Shown here in pieces: positions 20,129-27,602 of a DNA stretch of 64,000 nt. Under the pieces are notes generated by a model. That model ran no database searches and had not been told where the DNA came from. It saw only the letters and a list, made by a program, of their open reading frames with translations. This stretch comes from Cyanobacteria bacterium REEB459 (GTDB lineage Bacteria > Cyanobacteriota > Cyanobacteriia > Phormidesmidales > Phormidesmidaceae): positions 1-64,000 of the forward strand of contig JAGWXD010000010.1 in the NCBI GenBank assembly GCA_018970085.1, read 5' to 3'. The number at the start of each line of letters is the position of its first letter. The first letter of the stretch is position 1. The position numbers and the translations under genes were made by a program.

Positions 20129-21310
20129 ATGAATTCTTATTCTTCATCAATAATTTTCTCTAGCACTCTGTCTGAAAAAACAAGCCATACCCTCCGCGGT
20201 TGTAGACTTTCTGCCATCGGGCTTCTAACTATTGGTCTACTTTCTGTTACGGCTACTTCAGTCCTACCGGCCAGGGCTCAAGCTATTGTCAGAAACGCCC
20301 AAGCTGCAGCGGCTCCTGGTAAAGCGATACAGCCAGCTACCACCGATGCTTACATTTTAGGCAGAAGTGATGAGATAGGCATCAGAATCTACGGTGTTCC
20401 AGACGATTTCTTCGGTGTCAAAACCTTTATTATTCCAGTAGATGGCCGGTTAAATTTGCCATGGATTGGTCAAGTCGCTCTAGATGGCTTAACGCTGGAA
20501 GAGGCCCAGGCAAAAATCGCCAATAGCTATGGCCCTTTCATTAAAAACCCCCAGGTTACAGTTTATTTGGTCACCCCACGGTCCTTACGGGTGACCGTAG
20601 CTGGTCAGGTTCAGCGGCCCGGGTCCTACACCCTGACCCCCCGAGAGAAAGGGGTTAATGCTGGTCTGGTTCAAGTTGGCGGTAATCCCAATGATTGGCC
20701 CTCTGTGGTGACGGCTATTCAGGCTGCAGGTGGGCTAAAGCAGCAGGCCGATTTGCGTCATGTCGAGTTGAAGCGACTCAACTCAGATGGCACCATTCAA
20801 GAGACATCGGTCGATCTCTGGGCCCTCCTACAGGGTACTGGATCATCTAAAGATGTCTCCCTTAGAGATGGCGATACTATCTTAGTGCCTCTATCTCAGG
20901 CCTTAAATCCCTCAGAAGCCCAACAGATTGCTGCCGCCAATTTTTCCCCCGATACCATTGCGGTCAATATTGCTGGAGAGGTTAAGGCTCCTGGGGCTGT
21001 CAAGATAAAACCGAATTCCTCATTGAACCAGGCTATTTTAGCCGCTGGGGGATTCAATGATCCCAGGTCTAATAGTGGCTATGCCAATCTGATTCGCCTG
21101 AATGCCGATGGTAGCGTGGTTAATCGCATTATCAAGGTAGATTACTCCAACGCCCTCAACGAGGAAACTAATCCTCCACTCCGCAACGACGACATTGTAC
21201 TGATTTCCCGTCGAGACCTAGCTCAAACATCAGATTTTCTGGGTTTATTAGGTACCGTTGTGCTGGGGGTTACCAATCCCCTAAACGGTCTCTTAGATTT
21301 GTTTAGGTAA
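20129..21310 (+). CDS. Polysaccharide export protein (Wza-like, SLBB domains)
   Basis: 393-aa outer-membrane polysaccharide exporter of the OPX/Wza family. An N-terminal export signal lies within the first 50 residues (IGLLSVTATSVLPARAQA). The poly_export domain is near 70-150 (YILGRSDEIGIRIYG, PVDGRLNLPWIGQV). Two SLBB domains follow: VTVAGQVQRPGSYTL near 158 and VNIAGEVKAPGAVKI near 277. I see no lipobox cysteine, so unlike E. coli Wza it may not be a lipoprotein. The Wzc-like gene starts 178 bp downstream on the same strand, which supports a joint role in exopolysaccharide secretion. Confidence 0.9.
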   Translation: MNSYSSSIIFSSTLSEKTSHTLRGCRLSAIGLLTIGLLSVTATSVLPARAQAIVRNAQAAAAPGKAIQPATTDAYILGRSDEIGIRIYGVPDDFFGVKTFIIPVDGRLNLPWIGQVALDGLTLEEAQAKIANSYGPFIKNPQVTVYLVTPRSLRVTVAGQVQRPGSYTLTPREKGVNAGLVQVGGNPNDWPSVVTAIQAAGGLKQQADLRHVELKRLNSDGTIQETSVDLWALLQGTGSSKDVSLRDGDTILVPLSQALNPSEAQQIAAANFSPDTIAVNIAGEVKAPGAVKIKPNSSLNQAILAAGGFNDPRSNSGYANLIRLNADGSVVNRIIKVDYSNALNEETNPPLRNDDIVLISRRDLAQTSDFLGLLGTVVLGVTNPLNGLLDLFR

Positions 21311-21488
21311 GTATGAGTGTATGCGCCATAACCCAGCCTTGGCCTAGCGCCCGTTCTGTAGGTTCCAGGTATTTATCTATCGGATAACGGTATGACTGTT
21401 GACTTTTTGGTGGTTTTAGTGACTTGCTTCAGTCCTCTATAACTCATTTCTATACTTATTTCGTCCACAACTCTAGATAGATACTCAG

Positions 21489-23702
21489 ATGAAAACTATA
21501 CAAGATTCTCAAGTTACATCAGTAGGTCAACCCACTGAAGCCGTCTTCGTACCGGTGTCAGAGGCACCCGCCCAACCAGTCAACCAAGGGGCTATTAATC
21601 TTAGGCCACTGCTGCGAACCATGCGTCGCAATGCCTTGTTAATTGGCACCACCACTGCTTTAGCAGGAGGGTTAGCCTATGCCATAACTAAAAGTGTGCC
21701 GCCAGTCTACGAAGCTAATTTCAAATTATTGGTGGAAGCGGCCACCCCTGAAGCCAGCCAGGCCGATCCGGCTGCTGTAGCGAGAGGCCAGGTGCGACCC
21801 CGAGCTACAGCAGGGGATTATGCTACTCAAATTGTTATCCTGCAAGGATCCAAGTTGTTGTCTGATATCGCTGACAGGGTTAAGGTAGTTTATCCTGGTT
21901 TTGAAGCGGCTAATTTGCAAAGGGCTTTAAACATTTCCCAATGCTGTGCTGGGGGTGGAATAACCGGTCTCGGAGCTACCCAGACTAGTATTTTAGAGGT
22001 AAAGTACGAGGATCCACTTCCGGAGCGGGCTGAACTGGTTCTCGAAGAAGCTGCCAATAGATTCTTGCGCTACAGCTTAGAAGAGCGCAAGAGTCGAATT
22101 AGTGAAGGGGTTAAGTTTATTGACGAGCAGGTTCCTCCTCTGGAAAGTCGGGTAGCATCCCTGCAGTCTCAAGTTCAGGCTCTTCAGGAACAGTACCTGA
22201 TTACCGACCCAGATACCCAGGCAGACCGTTTCTCTACCCAGTTGTCTGAGCTTTCTGGTAAGCGGCTAGAAGCTGAAGCCGCTTTACGAGAAAAAGTTAC
22301 TCTCTACCAAAATCTACAAAAGCAATTGGGCATGGGGCCCAGTCAGGGACTGGCTTCCTCTACCTTGAGTCAAGACGCAGGTTACCAGGCTCTGCTTAGA
22401 CAACGGGAAGACGTCGAAAGTAAGATTGCTGTGCAATCATCTCTCTACAACGAGGGTAGTCCAATTATCCAGGCCCTGAGGGACCAAGAACAAAAGTTAT
22501 CAGACCTTCAAGCCAAGCGAGCTCAGGACGTCTTAGGGCCTGCCTTTAAATCTATCGATAATGCCCAAATGCGGTCCTTTCAAAACTCCATCAGTACTGA
22601 CCTGATTGGTCAAATGGTGAATACTCTTAATGAGATTCAAGTACTGCAATCCCGCTCCAATACCCTGGGGCAAGCCGCTAACTCTATTGATCAGAAGCTT
22701 CGCCAATTTCCGGCTATTTCGCGCCAGTATTCTGACTTGAAACGGGAGTTGGACCTGGCTACCCAAACCCTTGACCAACTCCTGACTCAACGGGAAACGC
22801 TTAAGGTTGAAGCTGCCCAAAGCCAGTTTCCCTGGGAACTTGTTTCTACCCCGTCGGTGCCCAAAGATCGTAATGGCAAACCAATTCCAGGTAAAAGCAA
22901 GCTTCCCAGAAATCTGATTCTGGGCTTGATGGCAGGCTTTGTTGCTGGTACTGCTGCAGCTAGTTTGCGGGAGAAAAGCAAGGATATCTTCTTCAGCCTT
23001 GAAGATCTGCGCGAAGCTATTCCCTTTCCTCTATTGGCCACGGTACCCTACGACCAAGAGGTTAATCGCGGAAATCTAACCATTTCGGGCTTGGGGTCTA
23101 GCCCAAACTCTTACCCTTTTGTCAGTTCCTTCAATAACCTTTATACTGGTCTTCGCCTTTCTCCCACTGGCGACAACATCAAATCTGTAGCTGTAGGCTC
23201 ACCCTGCCCCGATGACGGTAAATCGACGGTAGCTCTTAATTTAGCTAACGCCGCCGCCATGGCAAATCAGAGGGTTCTATTAGTTGATGCTAATTTCCAA
23301 GATCCTCAGATCCATCATTTGACGAGCCTATCTAATACCAGAGGACTTAGTGATGTATTAGCCGGAAACACTACTCTGGAGGAAGCCATTTCTGCTGTAA
23401 AGGGTAGCTCTAATCTTTATGTGTTAACCGCTGGTCAGTCCCTGGCCGGTAGTGCTAAGTTGCTGGCATCTGCCCATATGCGAGAGCTAGCTGAGCAACT
23501 CAAGGGTAGCTTCGATTTAGTCATTTACGACAGTCCTAGCTTTGAGGAAAGTTCAGATATTGGATTCATCGCATCCTATGCCTCAAGTATGGTTTTAGTT
23601 GTTGGCTTACGCCGGACCAGTAAGGCAGCAACTACCGAGATGCTGGAAAGTTTGGAAAGCTTCAAGCTTCCCTGCGTTGGTTTTGTAACCAACTATGCCT
23701 AG
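21489..23702 (+). CDS. Wzc-like polysaccharide chain-length protein with atypical BY-kinase domain
   Basis: 737-aa inner-membrane polysaccharide co-polymerase. The first membrane segment is near 50-70 (NALLIGTTTALAGGLAYAI), a long periplasmic region with coiled coils spans about 190-450, the second membrane segment is near 473-492, and the cytoplasmic ATPase runs from about 560. Walker A is recognisable (PCPDDGKST, near 573). Walker A' reads LLVDANFQDP, so the usual DxD is DxN. Walker B is VIYDSP. The protein ends at FVTNYA with no tyrosine-rich tail. It probably controls chain length, but autophosphorylation on a tyrosine cluster is doubtful. Confidence 0.88.
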   Translation: MKTIQDSQVTSVGQPTEAVFVPVSEAPAQPVNQGAINLRPLLRTMRRNALLIGTTTALAGGLAYAITKSVPPVYEANFKLLVEAATPEASQADPAAVARGQVRPRATAGDYATQIVILQGSKLLSDIADRVKVVYPGFEAANLQRALNISQCCAGGGITGLGATQTSILEVKYEDPLPERAELVLEEAANRFLRYSLEERKSRISEGVKFIDEQVPPLESRVASLQSQVQALQEQYLITDPDTQADRFSTQLSELSGKRLEAEAALREKVTLYQNLQKQLGMGPSQGLASSTLSQDAGYQALLRQREDVESKIAVQSSLYNEGSPIIQALRDQEQKLSDLQAKRAQDVLGPAFKSIDNAQMRSFQNSISTDLIGQMVNTLNEIQVLQSRSNTLGQAANSIDQKLRQFPAISRQYSDLKRELDLATQTLDQLLTQRETLKVEAAQSQFPWELVSTPSVPKDRNGKPIPGKSKLPRNLILGLMAGFVAGTAAASLREKSKDIFFSLEDLREAIPFPLLATVPYDQEVNRGNLTISGLGSSPNSYPFVSSFNNLYTGLRLSPTGDNIKSVAVGSPCPDDGKSTVALNLANAAAMANQRVLLVDANFQDPQIHHLTSLSNTRGLSDVLAGNTTLEEAISAVKGSSNLYVLTAGQSLAGSAKLLASAHMRELAEQLKGSFDLVIYDSPSFEESSDIGFIASYASSMVLVVGLRRTSKAATTEMLESLESFKLPCVGFVTNYA

Positions 23703-23895
23703 GTAGCGTTAAAAAGTTCAATCAGCTTCCGATCTATGCTCTGGCGTAGGGATAATTCTTGAGAAATTCAGAATTGTCCTTAGGCCATTGCTGTTTGTAA
23801 GGGTAGGATGATTGGCTTGAATGTCTTTCTACCATCTAGATGAATCTGCCCAGAGAAGAGGCGTTCTAGAGAAATCCCTTGGAGTGCAACACTTT

Positions 23896-23917
23896 GGGCT
23901 AGTGATAGCCCTGTTTT
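23896..23917 (+). terminator. Possible rho-independent terminator of the Wzc-like gene
   Basis: GGGCTA-GTGA-TAGCCC forms a 6-bp stem followed by TGTTTT. It lies about 195 bp after the stop codon, so the link to the gene is uncertain and the T-run is short. Confidence 0.4.
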
Positions 23918-24277
23918 AAACAAAGCCAAACCAGTTGTCTTAAAAAATCTTAAAAGGCCAGGTTAGGGCTCTGGATTCATAGCGTTGAGCACAGCCTTAA
24001 AACTGCTACACCTCTAGCTTGCTATGGAAACGATACCAGGGTTAATCCAGATATTACATAATTGTATGAATCCGATGAAAGCCATTTACCCTAGCTGCCA
24101 TTGAAGGATAGGGTTTGCTTTGATAGAAGATATAAATTGATTGCCATTGAATCTGATGATCAGTGATTTAGCTGTTGATGGTCTTCCTATCCTTTACCTT
24201 TATAGATTTCTGTCAGGAGCGGCAAGTAAACTAATTTTACTTTCCCTGGAAGTATTCTTTTAGCTTTGGAGAGTCCT

Positions 24278-24314
24278 TAATTTTAGATCTCTATTCCTAA
24301 TTTTAGGTCTCTAT
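24278..24314. repeat. 17-bp direct repeat upstream of the small gene at 24355
   Basis: TAATTTTAGATCTCTAT at 24278-24294 and TAATTTTAGGTCTCTAT at 24298-24314 differ at one base and are 20 bp apart, two helical turns. They end 40 bp before the ATG, where a promoter or regulator site would be expected. Confidence 0.5.
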
Positions 24315-24354
24315 CTTTATTAATTATTTTGCTATTATTCCTCAGGAAAATTCT

Positions 24355-24627
24355 ATGGCCAGCTCTGCAAGAAAGTCTTCCATCCCCACTCGGGTAAGTG
24401 TCTACGAGTGCGAAATCACCTTGAAGTTTCGTTTTTTAGAGGAGAATCAGGTCATTAATAACCGGGATCAGCTTTTAGAGGTTTTGATGGATGCTTTTTC
24501 CTACGGTAATGACGAGTTTTTTGAAGCCCTAGATTCCCAGGTCAGGGTAGTAGAGGTGCCAGAGGTAGAGGCCTCTCCCCTCATGCGTCGTCAACTGATT
24601 CGCTTGAGGAATTTACCGGCTGACTAG
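24355..24627 (+). CDS. Small protein resembling the Npun_R1517 family
   Basis: 90-aa soluble protein. The stretch VSVYECEITLKFRFLEE, then RDQLLEVLMDAFSYG and the C-terminal SPLMRRQLIRLRN, match my memory of a small cyanobacterial family annotated as Npun_R1517, a heterocyst-differentiation-type regulator. The biochemical role of that family is not established, and this name is only a tentative match. Nothing in the window shows that this organism forms heterocysts. The gene stands alone after a long AT-rich spacer and faces the YeeE/YedE pair tail to tail. ATG 24355 is preceded by CAGGA. Confidence 0.6.
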   Translation: MASSARKSSIPTRVSVYECEITLKFRFLEENQVINNRDQLLEVLMDAFSYGNDEFFEALDSQVRVVEVPEVEASPLMRRQLIRLRNLPAD

Positions 24628-24677
24628 CCTCTCTAGATCACTTCAAGCCTCAACCCTTCCGGGGCAGCAAAGATCTT

Positions 24678-25100
24678 CTAGCGATCTCTCAGCCATCGGT
24701 AGGTCAGGGATCCAGCCACCATGGCCAGCAGAAATACCGCTGGGTTAGGGGACCCCAGGCCCAGGGCAGCGATCGCTGGGCCCGGGCAGTATCCGCCGAT
24801 GCCCCAGCCGATCCCAAATAGGGCAGCGCCGATCAGTAGGGGGCGATCGAGGTGGTGGCGGGTGGGTAGGTAAAACTGACTATCCAGCAGGGGACGTGGG
24901 CGACCTAGCACCCAGCGAAAGCTGATCAGGGTGACCAGCACCGCCCCACCCATGACGAAGGCCAGGGTGGGGTCCCAAGGGCCAGCTAGGTCTAGAAATC
25001 TGAGTACCTTTTGGGGGTCAATCATCTGGGCGTAGCCCAAGCCTACACCAAACAACAGCCCGGCGACCAGGGCAGATCCATGGGTGGGTTTGATGGTCAT
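24678..25100 (-). CDS. YeeE/YedE family sulfur-transport membrane protein (second of pair)
   Basis: 140-aa membrane protein with about four hydrophobic helices. The family motif GGYCPGPAIAALG is near residue 100, with the conserved cysteine thought to handle thiosulfate or sulfide-type sulfur during transport. An N-terminal GLLFGVGLGYAQMIDPQKVLRFLDLAG is typical of the half-size C-terminal partner, in which each protein carries half of the fold. It lies 200 bp downstream of the other half (25301-25729) on the same strand and is probably cotranscribed with it. The substrate is not proven; other pairs act on thiosulfate or are linked to persulfide detoxification. Confidence 0.87.
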   Translation of the reverse strand: MTIKPTHGSALVAGLLFGVGLGYAQMIDPQKVLRFLDLAGPWDPTLAFVMGGAVLVTLISFRWVLGRPRPLLDSQFYLPTRHHLDRPLLIGAALFGIGWGIGGYCPGPAIAALGLGSPNPAVFLLAMVAGSLTYRWLRDR

Positions 25101-25300
25101 GGCGGCAACCTCCGAGTACTACCTGGAGCAAACTAGGCGACCCTGAAAGGGGGGTCAGAAATCAGCAGTCAGGAAAAGCAAATCTATCTATGCCGGGGTT
25201 TACCAAACTGCAGGCAGAGATCCATTGTTCATAGAGCTGTGCTATGGCTCCAGGGATCCCTCAAGGTTAGGAGAACGGGGAGAGGGGGAGAACCCTACTC

Positions 25301-25729
25301 TCAGGTCAGGCCCAGACCCAGGAGATGGCGGGTGACAAACACGGTAATGAAGCCCGTAGTCATAAAGGTGATCACCGCTACCAGCGATCGCCGGGATAGC
25401 AACCCCAGACCACAGACCCCGTGGCCGCTGGTGCAACCCCCGCCCATGCGGGTACCAAACCCCACTAGAAAACCCGCCAGAACCATGGTGAACGGGCTGA
25501 AACCGTAGCTGGGGGTGGGTCGAGCCGCCAGGCCGTATTCATAGAGCAGCCCACCACCGATTAATCCACCGATAAAAAACCAACGCCAGATCTCCGCCCT
25601 GGTCAAGCCCAGGGCCCCATTGACTATGCCACTAACGCCAGCAATGCGACCATTGCCGGCTAGTAGCAGGGTGGCACTGAGACCAATCAACCCACCCCCC
25701 AGGAGGCCGTACCACCAATCCGTAACCAT
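25301..25729 (-). CDS. YeeE/YedE family sulfur-transport membrane protein (first of pair)
   Basis: About 142 aa from ATG 25729 (MVTDWWYGLLGGGLIGLSA); the frame opens at 25777, but that extension would run into the palindrome at 25764-25792. The motif MGGGCTSGHGVCGLGLLSRRS carries the conserved cysteine region of the family. Hydrophobic helices cover most of the protein. Together with the downstream gene it should form a two-protein transporter of reduced sulfur species. The upstream palindrome suggests control by an ArsR-type sulfur-responsive repressor, which is inference. Confidence 0.87.
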   Translation of the reverse strand: MVTDWWYGLLGGGLIGLSATLLLAGNGRIAGVSGIVNGALGLTRAEIWRWFFIGGLIGGGLLYEYGLAARPTPSYGFSPFTMVLAGFLVGFGTRMGGGCTSGHGVCGLGLLSRRSLVAVITFMTTGFITVFVTRHLLGLGLT

Positions 25730-25763
25730 AGCGCCTCTTTCGTCATAGCAATTATGACCTATG

Positions 25764-25792
25764 GTAATACATTGCAAAGGGAAATGTATTAC
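25764..25792. promoter_or_regulatory. Perfect palindrome upstream of the YeeE/YedE pair, operator candidate
   Basis: GTAATACATT (25764-25773) and AATGTATTAC (25783-25792) are perfect inverted copies separated by 9 nt. The site lies 35 bp upstream of the preferred start at 25729 and just beyond the 3' end of selO. AT-rich dyads like this are typical of ArsR/BigR-type repressors, which control YeeE/YedE genes in other bacteria. No repressor gene is adjacent. Confidence 0.6.
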
Positions 25793-25815
25793 TGATGCAT
25801 TGTTTTCCCTATCCC

Positions 25816-27264
25816 CTATCCGGCGAAGGGGTGTTGAAGATCCTGAAGTAGTTGGTAAAAGGGTTGCCAGTCATCGGTCAGGGTGATGGGTTCCCAGATC
25901 GCTTCAATGTTGGGCCGTAGCAGGACTATCTTAGGGTTGGTGCGGCCCAGTTGGTCGGCCGCCGTCGCCATTGCCTCGGGAGGTAAGGATTGCAAACTGC
26001 GGTGATAGGTGCGTCGCCAGGTGTCTAGCTGGTGGGCGGCCTCGGGGTGGGAGGCTGCCAGGGAGGTGGCAAAGATTGCTTCTGACTGATCCCGCCACTG
26101 GGGGGAGAACTGTTGGGTCAGGGCCAGGAAGAAGTCATGGTAGCCCACCGCCATCGCCTCCAGCAGGGTGAGGGTTTCGCTGACCAGGTCCTGGGCCAGG
26201 TCTTGAGGCAGATTTTGGGTCAGGCTCGTCAGCCCTAACTTAGCCAGCATGCGGGTCTGGTAGTGCTGTTCATAGCGCTTTGGGTAGCTGGTCAGCAGTT
26301 GCTCCAGGTCCGCCGCGGCCATCAGATCGGCCAGGGGGGTTTGCAGGGCCTTGAGGTTGAGTTGGCAGATGCCGGGCTGGTTACCGTAGCTATAGCGCCC
26401 CCCATGGTCAAAGTAGGCGGCGGTGAAGCTGGGATCGTAGCGATCAATGAAGGCGTAGGGCCCGTAGTCAAAGCTTTCCGCCGTGATCGACATGTTATCG
26501 GTGTTGAGCACCCCGTGGCAGAACCCCACTGCCATCCACTGGGCCGCCAGGGCGGCGACCCGATCCACCAATTCATCGTAGAAGGCCAGGAATCGCTCCG
26601 GGCGATCGCGATAGAGGCGGGGCCCGGGGTAGTAAACATCAATCACATGCTCCAGTAGTTTGGCCATTAGATCGGGGCGATCGTGGTAATGCAATCGTTC
26701 AAAGCTGCCAAAGCGGATATGGGAGCGACTAAATCGCACCATTACGGAGGACCGGGTGGGGGAGGGCTCATCCCCGCGCCAGAGGGCTTCCCCGGTTTCC
26801 ACCAAACTCAAGGTGCGGGAGGTGGTCACCCCCAGGGCATGGAGGGCTTCCGCCGCCAGTACCTCCCGCACCCCACCCTTAAGGGTGAGGCGGCCATCGC
26901 CGCCCCGGGAGTAGGGGGTAGGGCCTGATCCCTTGGTGCCCAAGTCGTAGAGTTCGCCGTCTATCCCCCTCACCTGACCGTAGAGAAAGCCCCGACCATC
27001 CCCTAGAAAGGGATTGTATTGGCCAAACTGGTAGCCGTGGTAACGCAGGGCCAGAAAGGGTTCCCGGCCCCGAAATTGGCCGAAGGCGGCAATAAAATGT
27101 CCATCACTGATCGCCGCCTGCTCTAGCCCTAGCCGGGCCAATAGGTCATCGTTGCGAAATCGTAGGCGATGCTGGGGAAACTCCGCCGCCGCCACCAGGT
27201 CGTAGAAATCATCCCCGAGGGACTCCAGGGCAGGAATATAGTCTAGATGCAGTAGGGGATTCAC
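25816..27264 (-). CDS. selO: SelO/YdiU protein adenylyltransferase (pseudokinase fold)
   Basis: 482-aa SelO family protein, which transfers AMP from ATP to Ser/Thr/Tyr of target proteins and takes part in redox responses. Conserved blocks are seen throughout: [37 protein letters not shown], then [15 protein letters not shown], the catalytic-loop-like [14 protein letters not shown] and [15 protein letters not shown]. The start is GTG 27264. The length is near that of the short bacterial forms. It lies upstream of the YeeE/YedE pair on the same strand; the palindrome between them argues for a separate promoter for the pair. Confidence 0.95.
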   Translation of the reverse strand: MNPLLHLDYIPALESLGDDFYDLVAAAEFPQHRLRFRNDDLLARLGLEQAAISDGHFIAAFGQFRGREPFLALRYHGYQFGQYNPFLGDGRGFLYGQVRGIDGELYDLGTKGSGPTPYSRGGDGRLTLKGGVREVLAAEALHALGVTTSRTLSLVETGEALWRGDEPSPTRSSVMVRFSRSHIRFGSFERLHYHDRPDLMAKLLEHVIDVYYPGPRLYRDRPERFLAFYDELVDRVAALAAQWMAVGFCHGVLNTDNMSITAESFDYGPYAFIDRYDPSFTAAYFDHGGRYSYGNQPGICQLNLKALQTPLADLMAAADLEQLLTSYPKRYEQHYQTRMLAKLGLTSLTQNLPQDLAQDLVSETLTLLEAMAVGYHDFFLALTQQFSPQWRDQSEAIFATSLAASHPEAAHQLDTWRRTYHRSLQSLPPEAMATAADQLGRTNPKIVLLRPNIEAIWEPITLTDDWQPFYQLLQDLQHPFAG

Positions 27265-27602
27265 GAAGACAATTAATTCGGGCAGGTAGGTTTGACTTTA
27301 GCAACATTAATGTTTCCTATCAAGGGTCCACCCCCGCAGGGCTCACGCGCCCCCTCCACCTTAGAAGGGTTAAGACAGGTTGCAAAGACTTACCCTGGGC
27401 CGGCAAACTTGCCATACTGGGTTTTAGAGGGCAACCCTGATCCTAGTATCTATCAGGCAGGCAGTGACGGAGTCTAGATATCCCGTGGTTGAGAGAGGTT
27501 TAGTGGCAGATGATCAGGAGGCTGGGATGGCGGGTCAGGGGTTGACAGCAGCCATCCCAATTGCCCAACTGGGCCAGCACAACAGCCCCGGCTGCTGCGG
27601 CC
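27265..27602. other. Intergenic region between selO and cobA-hemD
   Basis: Divergent promoters for selO and cobA-hemD should lie here. A short frame at 27292-27477 has no recognisable features and I do not call it a gene. A perfect 9-bp inverted repeat sits at 27523-27559. I looked for a cobalamin riboswitch because of the gene downstream and saw no B12-box-like core. Confidence 0.5.
27523..27559. repeat. Inverted repeat before cobA-hemD
   Basis: TGGGATGGC (27523-27531) and GCCATCCCA (27551-27559) form a perfect 9-bp stem with a 19-nt loop. It ends 44 bp before ATG 27603 and would fold in the leader or act as an operator. It would directly abut the alternative TTG start at 27561. Confidence 0.45.

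Larger units (their letters stand above)
23703..24354. other. 650-bp AT-rich intergenic region
   Basis: I see no convincing gene on either strand. It holds a possible terminator for the Wzc-like gene (23896-23917) and a near-perfect 17-bp direct repeat (24278-24314) just before the next gene. The rest is low-GC sequence without recognisable RNA genes. Its size is unusual for this otherwise compact window. Confidence 0.6.

Noticed and set aside
19121-24768. Absence of HIP1 octamers as proof of horizontal transfer
   Set aside because: A second HIP1-free gap of similar size lies over housekeeping genes at about 33.6-38.7 kb, so the gap alone means little.
27292-27477. 61-codon open frame between selO and cobA-hemD
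   Set aside because: No recognisable domain, Pro/Gly-rich random composition and no good ribosome-binding site.
27265-27602. Cobalamin riboswitch before cobA-hemD
   Set aside because: No B12-box-like core was visible; only one plain hairpin.
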